Shown here: one piece after another, positions 45,600 to 58,449 of the stretch
Position numbering within the stretch: position 1 is the first letter of the stretch
How the letters are laid out: each line of letters begins with the position of its first letter
Assembly: GCA_013399015.1 (NCBI GenBank)
Contig: VWZX01004704.1
Span: 1 to 64,000 of the forward strand
Reading direction: 5' to 3'
DNA: 64,000 bases
From: Galbula dea
Taxonomy: Eukaryota; Chordata; Aves; Piciformes; Galbulidae
The notes under the pieces: generated by a model
Seen by the model: only the letters and a program-made list of their open reading frames with translations
Databases searched by the model: none
What the model was told of the DNA's origin: nothing
Translations under genes and position numbers: made by a program

Positions 45600-48500
45600 C
45601 TAAGCAATGCTCCACCACTACAGAATCCTCCCGTTCTTGGCCGCTTTCCGCTGAGGCTCAGAACGCCTCACGGCCACCTGCTATCTCCACGGGCAGATGC
45701 AGTCTAGACACTGCAAGATACATAATAAATTTAAGGCTAATTAAGCCAGCTGAGCCTGGCAAAGTCATTAATAACAGAGCAGAAGACGTATCACCATTAT
45801 CATACACGATCAGGACACCCAGCTACTCTTTATTGTTCAGACAAAGGCCAACACCGCTTTTAATGTGGCCCCAGGATTTGGGCAGCATGGAGGAAAGAAA
45901 AAGAGAAGGGGAAGCGAGGTCTCAAGCAGCGCAACAGAACCAAGAAAAGCCAGAGCAGTCATGCAAGTTAATATTTTCAGAAGGATGCAAGCAACAAATA
46001 TCACGGAAACCATCACAGCCTGCTCTGAAATAACAACTATGCTGATCTTATTACAAGTTCTGGTTCTATACATCAGACTTCTTTCTTGTAATCAGGAGAG
46101 AGGGCAGTAGCCTCTGCCCCAACCCAGGAGCATACCAACTCCATATAGGCAGAAAGGAGGCTCTTGTTGGACTACTGAAAATAATCCCTGGGAGGAGACG
46201 AGTTCAAAAGGCACAATGCTACAACCTCAGCCTCAGCTTGTATCCCAGGGGTCTTTCTCCTCAAGAGCCAGAGTGACAGCACTGACTGCAGTGGCAGCAG
46301 GAAGCCACCCGAGACATCTCTGCAAGTGCCAGAATAAATTACCTGTTTTCTCAGGCTTTTAAGATGTCACATTCTCAGCACAGACCAGAAAAGATGTTGT
46401 ATAGGAAATGCTCCATATACATAGAGGAAGCTGGAGAACCCTGTCCTAAAGCTGGGTTTTTTAAGAGTTCAACAAACTCACAAAGAAATTGAACTGTCAG
46501 ATGGGACTAGAGAGTCCCACAAATACTTACAGATCTCTGGTTACTAAGCCAGAAAAATGGTGTTCCAGGTATACCATGTTTTGAATGCCATTGTTAGAAA
46601 AGAATTTCTGTTAAAGGTCCCAGTGCCTGGAAAGATACAAATGGCTTCTGTTAAATCAGGGCTTCTGCTAAAAATACAGCATTTTAGCTTCCATGATAAC
46701 TAAGAAAAGCCTCAAAAGCATGATTTCTACATATCTATATTCTTACAGAACAGGATAAATAGAAAGCATTCAATCATAAAGAACAGTCACAAGCTGCAGG
46801 GCCATCTCATGGCTGGGGGGTTGGAACATGCAACCTGCCAGTCCACAGTGCTTCCTGCTGTTAGCCACCATCTTCTGGTCCACGAGCAACTCCCACTAAA
46901 AACAGCATCTTAGCTGTGGGATGGCAAAGGAAACATTCACGCTGGGAACCGATGACAAAGCAGGTCAATAATAACTGCAGAAGCTGCAAGGAGCCTAAAA
47001 GAGCAGCTAGGAGAGCAGCGGGAAGCAGCGGGTTAATCTGAGTGGGTTGGCTAACACAGCCCTGTAGTGCCAACTGAACATTAACCTTTATCTATCTTGT
47101 AGCTTATTGAGCGCACCAGCAAAGAGCATGAGGCATCATCCTATATGCATCTGCACAAGCTACTCTGACATTTCAGGCAGTTTTCACAACCACAATGATG
47201 TGGAGCTTCACCAGAGCCTGGCTAGACAGTTCAGCCTGACCCTGCTAACAAGAAGGGGGAGCAGAACAGGCATGCAGCTCCCTGAGGCCAGGGTGCTGGA
47301 AAGCAGAGCAGTGTCCTCCCTAGACCCACAGGATACCAAGGAGCAGAGCTGAAGCACATATGTGCAGTCAAGGCAGCAACCAAGGCTGACTATTTGCTTA
47401 GCAACATTTTGAATACATTAATTGCTGGCTTGTAGAGGAGGAAGAGAATCATTAGAAAAGTAAATTATCATAGATAAGACAAATCAGCTTCTAAAGCTTA
47501 GTTGGGATGTGGGACACCTTTCCTCGAGTCTGTGCAGGCACCATACTAGTTATCATATCCCAGAGCAACAACAAAATGCAGGTTCAGCTGTTGTTCCTGA
47601 TGGCAAGGATATCTCAGACAATAGCAGTGAAGCCATAACAGCAAGAGAAAATGGTGGCTCTTGTCCAAAATCTTCTCTCCTGCACCTTCTCTCTGTGCTG
47701 CAGATGGTGGCTGCATGCTGAGGGCTAGCAGACAAGGCACAAGGGTCAGCAATGAGAATGCTGAGCATGACGTGTCTTCTCCTTCCATGGAACATATGGG
47801 CGGCCCCAGCTGATGAAAGGAAGATTGGGCTGGTCATACCCCTGCCCACCTGTTGGCACCCAAACCCCATGCTGGTATGACAATCAGAAGAGTCTAAGAA
47901 CCAAAGAGAGTTAATTCATTCCCTGACCACCACAACAACTCTTTCTAGGCAGGGTACAGGCACATTCCGGAGCTGTTTCCCCACCTTCCCTGCTCCTCTG
48001 AACAGTGACTCCATCCTTCTGCTGTTTTCTGGCACTGGTACCTGACCACTCCCTCAATAAAACCAGCTGTTTTTTCCCTGAGACAACATAGATCTTCCAG
48101 CAGAGGAAGATAGAGCTGTAAGGAAGGACTTGAGATGGGAGACAGGGAGAGCTCCGGAGCAAGAAACATTTGACCCACCATTCACATGTCTTGAAAGACC
48201 AAGGGCTCGGGAGACACCGTGCTCTTCCCTGTGTGCAAAGCAGCTAGCTTCTCCTTTGCAGCTACGTGGCTGTCAAAGGAGTTCCTCCTGCTGTCGCAGC
48301 ACTGACATGCTGACAGCACAAGTGGAGTCCAGAGAGGATTTAAAGTACAAGTTAAAATAAATGGGCAAACCTCTCTTGTTGTTCAAGTGTTTTGTGAAAC
48401 TTCAAGGATGAGGAAGCCCCAGGATGAATCAATAGACTGAGCATTGCAAATGTTTCCTTGGTCTAAGGACTGCAACAGTCCCCAGCTCCCTTAGCTCCAT

Positions 48501-51500
48501 GTACCTAGCCTGGCAGCTCAGCTCTTTTCTGAGATGTTTTTGGATTTCTACAAGACCGGCCCTGGAGCTCTCATGAGTGAAGAATGATCAGGTCAGCAGC
48601 ACAGACTACTCCAAAAGCATCTGTAGGCCACTTAGTGAATGGGGAAGCAGATTTCCTGGAGAAACTCACTGAACTGCAAAGAGGACACAAACTCTTTTGT
48701 GCTTTGGAAGAACATGAGTACTCTTTTTAATCTGCAGTGGGCCTCACTGCTGTAACCTACAGCCTCTTTAAATTACAGTATCAGCACTTATAACTCCTCT
48801 TGCCTGCTATACTTGTTCAGTGCCTCAGTTTACCCACAGGGAAAAAACCTTGTCCCATCTCATACAACAGCATGACAGAACTTTGAATAAGCTCACAAAC
48901 GCCTGCCCCCAACCCTGCACTCAGGGTTCAAGTCACTTTGAGAACAACCCTCCCTCCCCAGAGACACCCCATCTGCCTGGCCCAGGGATGACTGCTTTGC
49001 ACACACTGCGGTGGCACTGTCAGTTTTAGTCTCAGCTGCTGTATCAACAAATCCAAATCCTCCTTTCAACTCCTGCTTATTTCCAATTCTACATTTATGA
49101 GTCTTCATGAATAATGCCACTCTGATCTAGCTGTGTCAGGCTTCCTGCTCACCTTGGATAAAGACTTGGGCTTAGCTAATCCCCTTTGCTTCCCTTGCAC
49201 CCGGTCTTAAAGTCACAGACCACAATGGCTCCTTTTTTTCCCCAGACTTCTGTCCCCATTCTCAGGTGGGAGCAGAAGTCACGCAACCTTCCCAGCAATC
49301 TTCTCCAGCTATCCCCTCAGGACATGGTGCAGCACAGCTCAGTAGCAAAGCAAATCATGAAATACAGTTGCATAACAAGAAGCAAAAGAGATGCAGGAGG
49401 GAATAATCTTGCCCATAAAATGATGAAGACAACAGCTGCAGAGCTCACCGGCTGCCACCATGCCTGCAGGGAGAGCAGGGTAGCACTACCATCCTTGAGG
49501 ATTTAGGCCATGGGGACACGGAACAATGTGTGGGAGAGGATTCAATAGCAGAATAAAGTGAAAACACATCTTTTGACTTGCTACTAGACATCCCCAGGTT
49601 CATCTTGGATCTCCCAGGGCCATCTAGGGAAGTTTGGACACGCAGGTGAAAACAATTTAAGGCCGACAGGACATGAAGCAGGGAGACAAGCCAAAGAGGA
49701 CCACACAGATTTGCTTGCCTGAGTATTTTTGACTTATGAAGACGTTGGATCAGGTCTGGCGCTCATACATGCTCAGACCTTACCTTAGTTGTTATTCCCC
49801 TTGTGCTCTCTAGCACAGTGATAATCTACCAGTTGCTAGTTCCACCTGTATCTTCCAAGGTGCAACCTCTTTCTTTTGTAAGTCACTCTACCAAAGTGAG
49901 TTCAAAAAGTCTATCTGCCATGTCAGTCTTGACACACATGTTGAATTTGATCATAAGACAAAATTATAAAGATGTATGCACTCCAAGCCGGTGGGATGTA
50001 AGCAGCCATAGTCCCAAAGCTCTCCAGCCTTGTTAGCTCAACAGGGTGTTCTAGCTAATATGCCTGGCAACTTGGCATTACCTGGCTTCTGTCCTACCTA
50101 GGGACAGTGCACATGGCCTTGGATCTTCCTCCAATTGTCCTTACACTTCTGGATTGGATCATCCTTCAGCTGTTGAAGCTTTATGGCAAAAGCTTGGTGA
50201 AAGGATGCTTTGCTCCCTGTGGAGCCTCCTTTGTAGTTTCCTCACTGGATATGTCTCATTTCAGAAGTGTTGCTGGTGCTGATCTCTGAAGTGCTCATTG
50301 ATTGTCTTCTCTCTGATCTCGACTCCATTTGTTCTTTGCCTCTTCCTTGCAATTTGAATTGACACTATTGACCAGCACATCTCCTACAATCATTTCACCT
50401 ACAGCAGTTGTCTTTGAGAATAACATCCTGGATGCAATTTATTAAAACAAAGATTTTGCATTTAATTGCACCCACTCCTGCATGGCAAGGCTCTACTAGC
50501 ATCACAACCTTTCACCTTTGCATTCAGCCATCTCCTCTCAAAGCAAACCCGATGTGTTATTGCTTCTATGCATAGGATCCTTTCCTGCTTGAGGTTTTCT
50601 CCTCATCATTATCTAAGCCATTCCAGTTTTGGGACTCTATCAAAAATAGTTCTTAAGTTTACTGAGAAATTTTGCACCTGCAAACTCCAGAGTCACAAAT
50701 GCCTAAGCGTTGAATAAATATTGTGGCTGTCCTAAGGAGAATGATGTACTTATGCAACATCTTAAAGCACTTTCCAATCCATTAGTAACTAAAGAGGATG
50801 TTAAACAGCAACTGTTTGCAGTAAAGACTTAAAATCAGCAGGCACAAACAGCTTGCATCCATGAGTCCTACAAGAGCTGCCTGGGAGTATCTCCAGCCTA
50901 ATTATTGTTTTGTTTTGGGGTTTTTTAAATAATGCATGAAACAAAGAAATTTTAGCAGACTTATAGTACAAAATGTGGCAATAATCAAAAAGGCCAAACA
51001 GGATGATTAAGTTAGGAAGAAACTAGCTAGCCTGATAAAAAACCAGTATAGAGAAAATAATGAAAAATCCAGTAGGGAATTTATTATAAAAGCATTTGAA
51101 GATGCGTACAACTTTTCAGAACGATCCATCAGTTCATGCCTTTCTGTCTCTGCCAAGTAGTGGTCTAGTTCTTGATCCATCTCTTACTACCTGCGTCCTG
51201 ACTGGTTTTAATTAACTTTGATATTCCTCATTATGTCTTCATTTTGTGAAGGAGCCTTTTTGCTTTTCCCCTCCACAGGACTCTTTCATAGCAGCCCTTA
51301 GTAATTTGAGTTCTCAACTTTGTGGATGCTTCTTTCTTGTATTTGAAGTCAATTAATTAACTTGCTACTCAGTTTCTCATCTCTGGCTTTTTTGGCTCTT
51401 CCTGGCCTTGCTTTGCACTGGGATAATTGCTGCTTGTGCTGTTGTTGACCTTTATTTAAATATCGCTCCTCACACTTGCTTCTAATGGGATTTTGCCTGA

Positions 51501-54500
51501 AAGTTATCAAATTGTCTAAATTCGCTTTCTTCAGCTCACTGGCTTTATTTGGCTGTCTTCACACAGTTCATAAATCTTAAACAAAAATGTACCATCTTAT
51601 ATGCATGTTCACATTCTCATTTTAATGAATCTTCCCTACTTCTCAGCTAGTTGCCCTTCTCTACTTTATAACCAAATAGCTATTGTCCCTAAAGCATTCC
51701 AAGAGAGCAGCGCACTGCCAGGGAGGGACTCAGCTGACCCAACACAGACACCTTCATATGGGCAAGTAACCTAAATTCCTTTTCTGGTCAATGGAGAAAT
51801 TGTTGAGTACCTCATCCTAAAATAGATAGTGAAACTTCAAAGTCAGATGCATGAAGCCTGAAACCTGTCTTTTGTCAGCTGCAAGACAGCAGGATTATAA
51901 AATCATAGAATGATTAAGGTTAGAAAAGACTGATAAGATCTAACACTGCCAAGTCCACCATTAAACCATGTCCCTAAGTGCCACATACACATATTTTTTG
52001 AACAGTTCCAGGGATGGTGACTCCCCCACTTCCTGGGCAGCCTGTTCCAATACCTAACCACTCTTTCAGTGAAGAAATTTTTCCTAATATCCAATCTAAA
52101 TCTCCACTGGTGCAACTTGAAGCCATTTGCTCTCATGCTGTTGCTTATCATCTGGGAGAAGACAATGACCACCACAACACTACAACCTCCTTTCATGTAA
52201 GGAAAAACATCCTTGCATTGAAAATTTGTTTGTTTAAAAAAAAAAAAAATTAAGCAGCAGCTTGAAGACTGAGCACAAAATCTATATTAAAATACCAGGT
52301 TATAAAAAGCCTTATTCTTGTGGAGGAACATGTAACAGCATGATGGCTGGAATTTAGAAGCCTAGAAAGCTGTCAGGGACAAACCAAATGCAAATGGAAT
52401 CAGTCACCACTGTATCCACCCACTGAGATCACTTACGTGCAGACAGAAGTCTCTTCTTCCTTTACGGGGCAGTGAGAAGTGAAGTTTTAATTCAGATCTT
52501 ACCAGTATTTTCTGAAAAATACTTCAAACTTGGTCCTTACAGTTGTCTCCCTACACTCCAGCACAGCTTCTCTATCAGCAGTCCTTCCCTCCAGAATGAT
52601 AGCCCTGATCAGACAACACCCAAAGACCAGCTGGCACTTTCTGAAGCAGTACAAGATGTCAATAGGCTTTTCATTAACCATCTATTAGCCCATTGTATTA
52701 CCTTATACAGGCTACAGCCCAGTTTCTAGCTGACCTGGCTTTACTTCAGCAGCCCTTGGAACATGTCTAAACAGACTGGTTGGCTCTCCTCCAGCACTGA
52801 TCTGGGCATCAGTGTGTAGCCCAAATAAGACTGTATTTTGGTTTTTTTCCCCCATCTAGTTCCACCCCAAGGATGGCAACCCCTCGTTACACTGTAATCA
52901 AAAGTAGATGCTGCTCTGTCACTACAGCCTGTTGTAGAGCCAGATTCTGATTTACAGCATTTCAGTTTCGTTGGAGACTCTTGCATCTAGTTCACAGCAA
53001 GGCCTTCATTCGTACAAAACTGTGCATCAGTCTGGTGCTATGGACACTCCACACTCAGTGTTAAGAATGACAGAGATAAACACTGGGTTCCTGAATAAAG
53101 AGCCTGATCTGTCAAACGAAGTGTTCATAGGCAACCTACTAGAACCTTGATTAATATATCAATTAAACCTGACATTACACACATTCACAATTCAGCACAT
53201 CTTTAACGTGGAGAAATAAACCTGCTTCATCAGACATGACTTTATTCTTATCTATATGTACCAGTTTCACTTCCTGCTGTGCTTCTCAGTGCATTGCTTG
53301 GACTGCAGCAAAACCTGCCCTCCTAAAATTGCATTTCAGCAACGTTTGTGTGCTAGAAGCTGCTGTAGGTCACCATTGTCCTAGATCAAACTCTCCAACG
53401 GGTCTGTTTAAAGCTCCTGTATTACTTCAAGTGTGCATACAAAGGAGAAAGGGGGAAAAAATCCACCCAAAAACCTAGAGGCAAAAAGAATGCTTGAAAT
53501 AAGAGGTATTTATTACAAAATTGAATTCAAAATTCTACTTCATTTTTCACTATCTCCTGTACAAAATACATTTATAGCTCAAGGCAACATTCTCCCATCC
53601 ACACTGTACGATGCAGTAATTACACCTTAGTTAGAAGACATTCCGTTCACAGATAGGGGCGTACACACACAGCTCTAGTAAGAAAGATTAAAAACACAAG
53701 GTAGAACTACAACAGAACCACTCCCACTGCTGCTTCAAACTCTTGCTCAGTAACGGGCAAGTTCTCCAAGGATGGCCCTAAAGAGTGCCTCTTGGAAAAC
53801 ACAATAAGCTCACTTGGCAAAATTTTAGGACCGATTACAAATTCAGCAGGTTTGGTTTCTGTGCTAGTATGTCCTCCGTCTTAGGTACTAATTGTGACAA
53901 TCATAGCACTCGACATTCATTAAGGGAGTTTAAAAAGTCAAACAACTCAGAACCAACAATTCAACTAAGGTCTTAGTACCTTCAAAAAATACAGAGACAA
54001 TTTTCAGCCCTGATTGCTTGCAGCCCACAGCCCCCTGAAGACAGCAAGTATGCTATGGAGGTGGCATTCTTATCCTCACCCTTCCTTTCTCAGCAGGAAA
54101 GAGGCTTACATTCTAATACTTGACAGAGTTTTGCTCTAGTGACACATGCTTGCCAAAGTGTGTGGTCACTTTCTGTAGAGGGGGAAAAAAGGAAAATCTT
54201 ACCTATATTCCCCAGCTGGCAGAGGCACAGAGCACCACTAAGGAGATTTTCACATTGCCAGCAGGATCCTGAGAGAAGGAAACAGTGACAGAGTAGGCAT
54301 GGCCTCTGGAAGGGAAACCACTAAGTGTGGCAGTAGAGAATTTCAGGTATTTAAAATTTCATGTGTTTCCATGTTGACAGCTGGTTCACTCTCAAGTCCC
54401 TTGAAAACAATTCTCAGAGGGATACAGGAGGGACAGTTGGGAACTGTCAAATAGCACATTTGTTTACCTTTCCAGGAAAATATGCTCTCAGTGCATGTGA

Positions 54501-56680
54501 CAGGTGTTCACCCATGCAGGATACTATGAGGTGTCCTCTCCTACCACTTGTTCAGGCACCCATAAGAAAGCATGCACAGCTCCAAAACTGGAGGAGAAGC
54601 AAAGACATGTCCTGTACATTGGGCGAAGCAGGAGGAATGAGGGAGATTATGTCAATGAAAAGGTAGATCTTGTCAATGCCCTTTGTGCATCAATAAGCCC
54701 TTCCAATAAAGATGCAAAAAGAAAACTCTTTATAGACAAGAGTGGCTCTCCCATGCACAGGGCTGTGAACAATAGTGGTAAGCAGTGCATGACACAAAGT
54801 ACTCCACCCATAGCAAGGGCAGTTTTGGCATAGGAATCTCCATTCAAACGCTTGTCAGAGTCACATCTATGTCCCATATCATGAGTTGTTCAGTTCCTGG
54901 AAACAGGCCAGTCTCTACTGCTGGAATAGGTGTGTGGGTAGCAGTGTCATGAAGCCACTGTTAATAGAAACCTTTTAAGATGGATGAATTGTCTAGAATG
55001 AAGCTAGATGAGCGTAGAGGCCTTCTATATGTCCTCCAAAGACTGAAGAGATTTTAAAAAAAAGCATTTACACATTAAAAAGAAAGCGAACCAGGGAACG
55101 TGGCAGCCTGCAGCTTTTTGTGATTCGAATCCATGGATACAGTTTGATTAAATACTTTGCCAGGAATAAAAAGATCCTGTCAGGCAAAGTTCAAAGAGAG
55201 CAGCTGCTCCAGAGAACAGCATCTTCTGGCCTCAGAAAGCACCGTTAACTATTTTTCACATGACTGGGGAAGAGGACTAAAAAGCAGTCCTCAAAATGAA
55301 CCTGACTCATACCACAAGCACAGATGTAAAAACGAAGCAGCCCAGATTCCATTCAGAAAGCAAAATGTGCCCTGCAACCACTGCCTCACATCTGCACTGC
55401 TCAGGCATTTTAAGCTGTCAGTAAGGGAATCCCAATTATTGTATTTTATTGATCTCACAAAATACTGATTTCCTATTATGTTGCAGTCACAGTCTCACAG
55501 GTTTTGTTTTGAGAAGCAAACACTGAAAGTCAAATTCCAACTAAAATAATTTTTCAGTATTTTTCTCCTGAAAGAAAACAGAACAATTTACATTTACCTG
55601 AATCCTCAACCCTTGGAGTCCAGAGGCTACAGAGGAAATGCCTGCCCCTCTGATCTTCAAATTTAGACTTTTACATAATTTTACTTCCAGATTTATTTAA
55701 GAAAAAAAAAAAGAGAGAATTCTGCTGGAGATTGCTCCCTCTTGTGGAATACCTAGATTAGTCTCTATGCCAATCAGATGCTTTCTGAGGATTTCTGAAA
55801 TGGCAGTCCTAAAGAAAAATAAATCTTTGTCTGTACTGAAACAGAAGCTGGGCTTGCACACAGGAAGGTGGAATGGGAGCATGACATGTGCCACCTTCAG
55901 CTGGCCAATCGCCACCCAAAAGCAATAAAAACCAGAGAGGCCCTAGCCAAAGAACACACTGGCTCATCTTCCTCAGGCAGCTACTACAAAGCTGATACCT
56001 TCATAATAACTGAAGTAATCAAGGTTACTAAGTTGATCTTTGCTTTCCCACAGATTTAATTTTATGAATAGAGTGTTAGTAACTGTCATTCCAAAACACA
56101 AGTTTCTTAGTTTTCTTCACTGTTAGTGTTAAGGGAAAGTGTTAGTTGTATGTGCTGGGAAAACACCTACATCTTAAATCATGGCTTTTATCAGCTCTTC
56201 AGACTAATACCCTCCATGTCAATCAGACTACCTTAGGGAAAGCTCACTTTCAGGATAGCAAGGTATTACACCAGTAATCTCACAAGAGTAGAAGGTGCTG
56301 AATCACACTGTTAGAAAGGCAGCGCTGCACTGCCTGCCATGCTGTCAACAGTTAACAACTTGCAGTTGCTATCAGATCAAGCAGGATTTCAAGTTGTTTG
56401 TGGCCTTCTCCCTTGTGCTTCTTGCCTATACATCACCTCTCTGAACCCCTGGCTCATGCAGGCGGGAGCACTTCCTGCAATAGCAAGTGGAAAAGCATCA
56501 TCAAACCCAGTAGTTAATTAGCACAATGACTTCCCACCACATATTACCAACAGGTGATTAGCAAAAAAACCTTTAGAATCAAAAGCACAGGTCCATACCA
56601 TCTGAGTTAGTGTCTACAGGAGTCAACTTCTGAAGGAAGATGCAATGACACACCAAGCCAGACCCCTACAACAGCAAGCA
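45600..56680. other. Long intergenic interval between NGB and POMT2
   Basis: About 11 kb in which I recognise no gene on either strand; frames are short and featureless. One clear CR1 lies at 51898-52200. The 50-52 kb part is AT-rich. Minus-strand AATAAA near 53514 could be an alternative POMT2 end or chance. Confidence 0.5.
51898..52200 (-). repeat. CR1 LINE 3' fragment, reverse
   Basis: Starts AAATCATAGAATGATTAAGG, then TTCCAGGGATGGTGACTCC, GGGCAGCCTGTTCCAATACC, GTGAAGAAATTTTTCCTAAT and TCTGGGAGAAGACAATGACC. This is the reverse complement of the CR1 3' region. Truncated at its right end; an A13 run follows at about 52236. Confidence 0.95.
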
Positions 56681-56708
56681 GCTGCTTTACTGAACAATGT
56701 TATGGATC

Positions 56709-56714
56709 TTTATT
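56709..56714 (-). terminator. POMT2: Poly(A) signal AATAAA of POMT2
   Basis: This is the first minus-strand AATAAA after the stop that I found. It is followed downstream by the GT-rich GCTGTTGTAGGGGTCTGGCT. Confidence 0.55.
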
Positions 56715-57964
56715 AAAAAAGAATGAAAACAATGACTGGAGCCTCAGTCCTCCCCCAGAACAACTACAAGAACACAGCCTTTCTCTGCTGTAGAAAATAT
56801 GTTAGAATTCAAGGTTTGGTAAGAGAAAAGAATGCACAATTCAGGTTTAAAGACAGACACACTCACTTGCTGCTCTCCTTGTACCTGTAACTTTGATGCA
56901 AGCCTAAGAAGCAGAGCAAGAACTCTGAAATGTAAGGCTTGAGTTCCTTGAAACATACACAAAAGAATTTTACAAATACTTCTTAAGACAAGAACATAGG
57001 TGACCCTCTAAGTGTCATTCATGTTGGATGCTACAAGGTAGCAACCCTGAACTATAACAAGAAGTTGAAACATGAACAGTAGGAGCTGGAATAAAAGGAA
57101 CAATTACAAAAATAGATCTAACACAGGAGAAAGGCACCTGATAAACAGTACTCCATTTTCTTGGAAGGGGTGGATTCAATATCCAATGGCTCTTGACATT
57201 TAGCAGACAAAGAATTTTTGCCAGGACTTAGATTTTCTTCAATACAGCAATTCGATGGTCAGCCACCTATGAGAGGGAACTTGCTGGAACCCAGTGTGCA
57301 GATACAGTGGCACTGACAGCCAGCTTTGCAGATGCCACATGCATTAAGATGAAGCATTCCCCCTAAAGGCACAGATACTGTCACTGGAATAGCTGGGATC
57401 AAAACATGAATGACTGACAGCTGTCTGTCAAATTCCAAAGCTATCATTTCAATCTCTAGTACATCCCCTAAGAAGCCAGTCTTCACAGCATACTGGGGCA
57501 GAAAATAAATCGCCTGTTATTTCCACAGTAATTTCCTTGCAGCTCTGTCTGAAACTGCTAAAGAAGCTACAAAGTGCTAAGCTGGAACAGTTTGGTTCTG
57601 AGCACTGACCTACTAGGGGACTGTTATAAATGACTAAATGTGACTGAAAAGCAAGGAGTATAACACAGGGATAAAGAGTCTCCATCTCTCTCCTCTGTCC
57701 GCAGAGGGCCTGGGAGACAGGCATGGCACAGTGTCTTAGGAGATTTCAAGCAGTCCTCTTTCAAGTCAAAAGTCTAAAAATTCAGGGTCAGAACAAAAAA
57801 AATGCAGACAGCCAGGGCAGTGTAGAATGGAGGTACCCAGATACACACATGAAGTTTTCAAAAACCTTGCCATAAGAAAGGTTGTTAATCATGAAAAAAG
57901 TCCTAATGTCTCAGACACTGTTTGCCTCTCCAGCTGCAGTGATGCTTAGATTACCAGAAGGAAG

Positions 57965-57978
57965 ACACACACACACAC
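57965..57978. repeat. (AC)7 microsatellite
   Basis: Seven perfect AC units in the presumed POMT2 3' UTR. Confidence 0.9.
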
Positions 57979-58343
57979 CACCCCACTCCCCCTAAAATAC
58001 TACTACACACAGCCTCCAACTTCTACTGGCCTGACTTCTGAAAAGCCACTGCTGTTTGAGTGATATATATTGCTCAAAAGAATTGAGATTTAAGCAGTCC
58101 ATTGTCCAGGAATATAACCTAAGGATTCAGGATAAGAGTCTTTTTAAAAGGACCTTCTCGTGGTCATCCTCTGCATCTTCCAATGCAGGCAGTGCAAACA
58201 AATGCCAAAGCAATAGGGCTACTGTACCCAGGGTTCTCCACAGAGAGCACTTTACAGTCACATGTCTCAAGAGCATCAGTCAGCCTGACATGCAGCAGAT
58301 CTTGTGCTTCTCATTTGCTGTTCCAAGGCTCCCTTTGCTGGGT

Positions 58344-58449
58344 CTAGAACTCCCAAGAGTCCATCCACCGGAGCCCTGCCATGGGGCTGCTAGGGTCAGA
58401 GGCCATAGGTCCTATCATCCCATAAGACAGAGGATGAAAGAGGTAGAAG
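58344..58449 (-). CDS. POMT2: POMT2 last coding exon with stop
   Basis: Acceptor TTTCCACAG; encodes FYLFHPLSYGMIG and SPMAGLRWMDSWEF, then TAG at 58346-58344. The human protein ends almost identically. Confidence 0.96.

Larger units (their letters stand above)
56680..58343 (-). other. POMT2: POMT2 3' UTR
   Basis: Non-coding sequence from the POMT2 stop to the first minus-strand AATAAA (56714-56709), about 1.6 kb. An (AC)7 run lies at 57965-57978. Confidence 0.55.
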
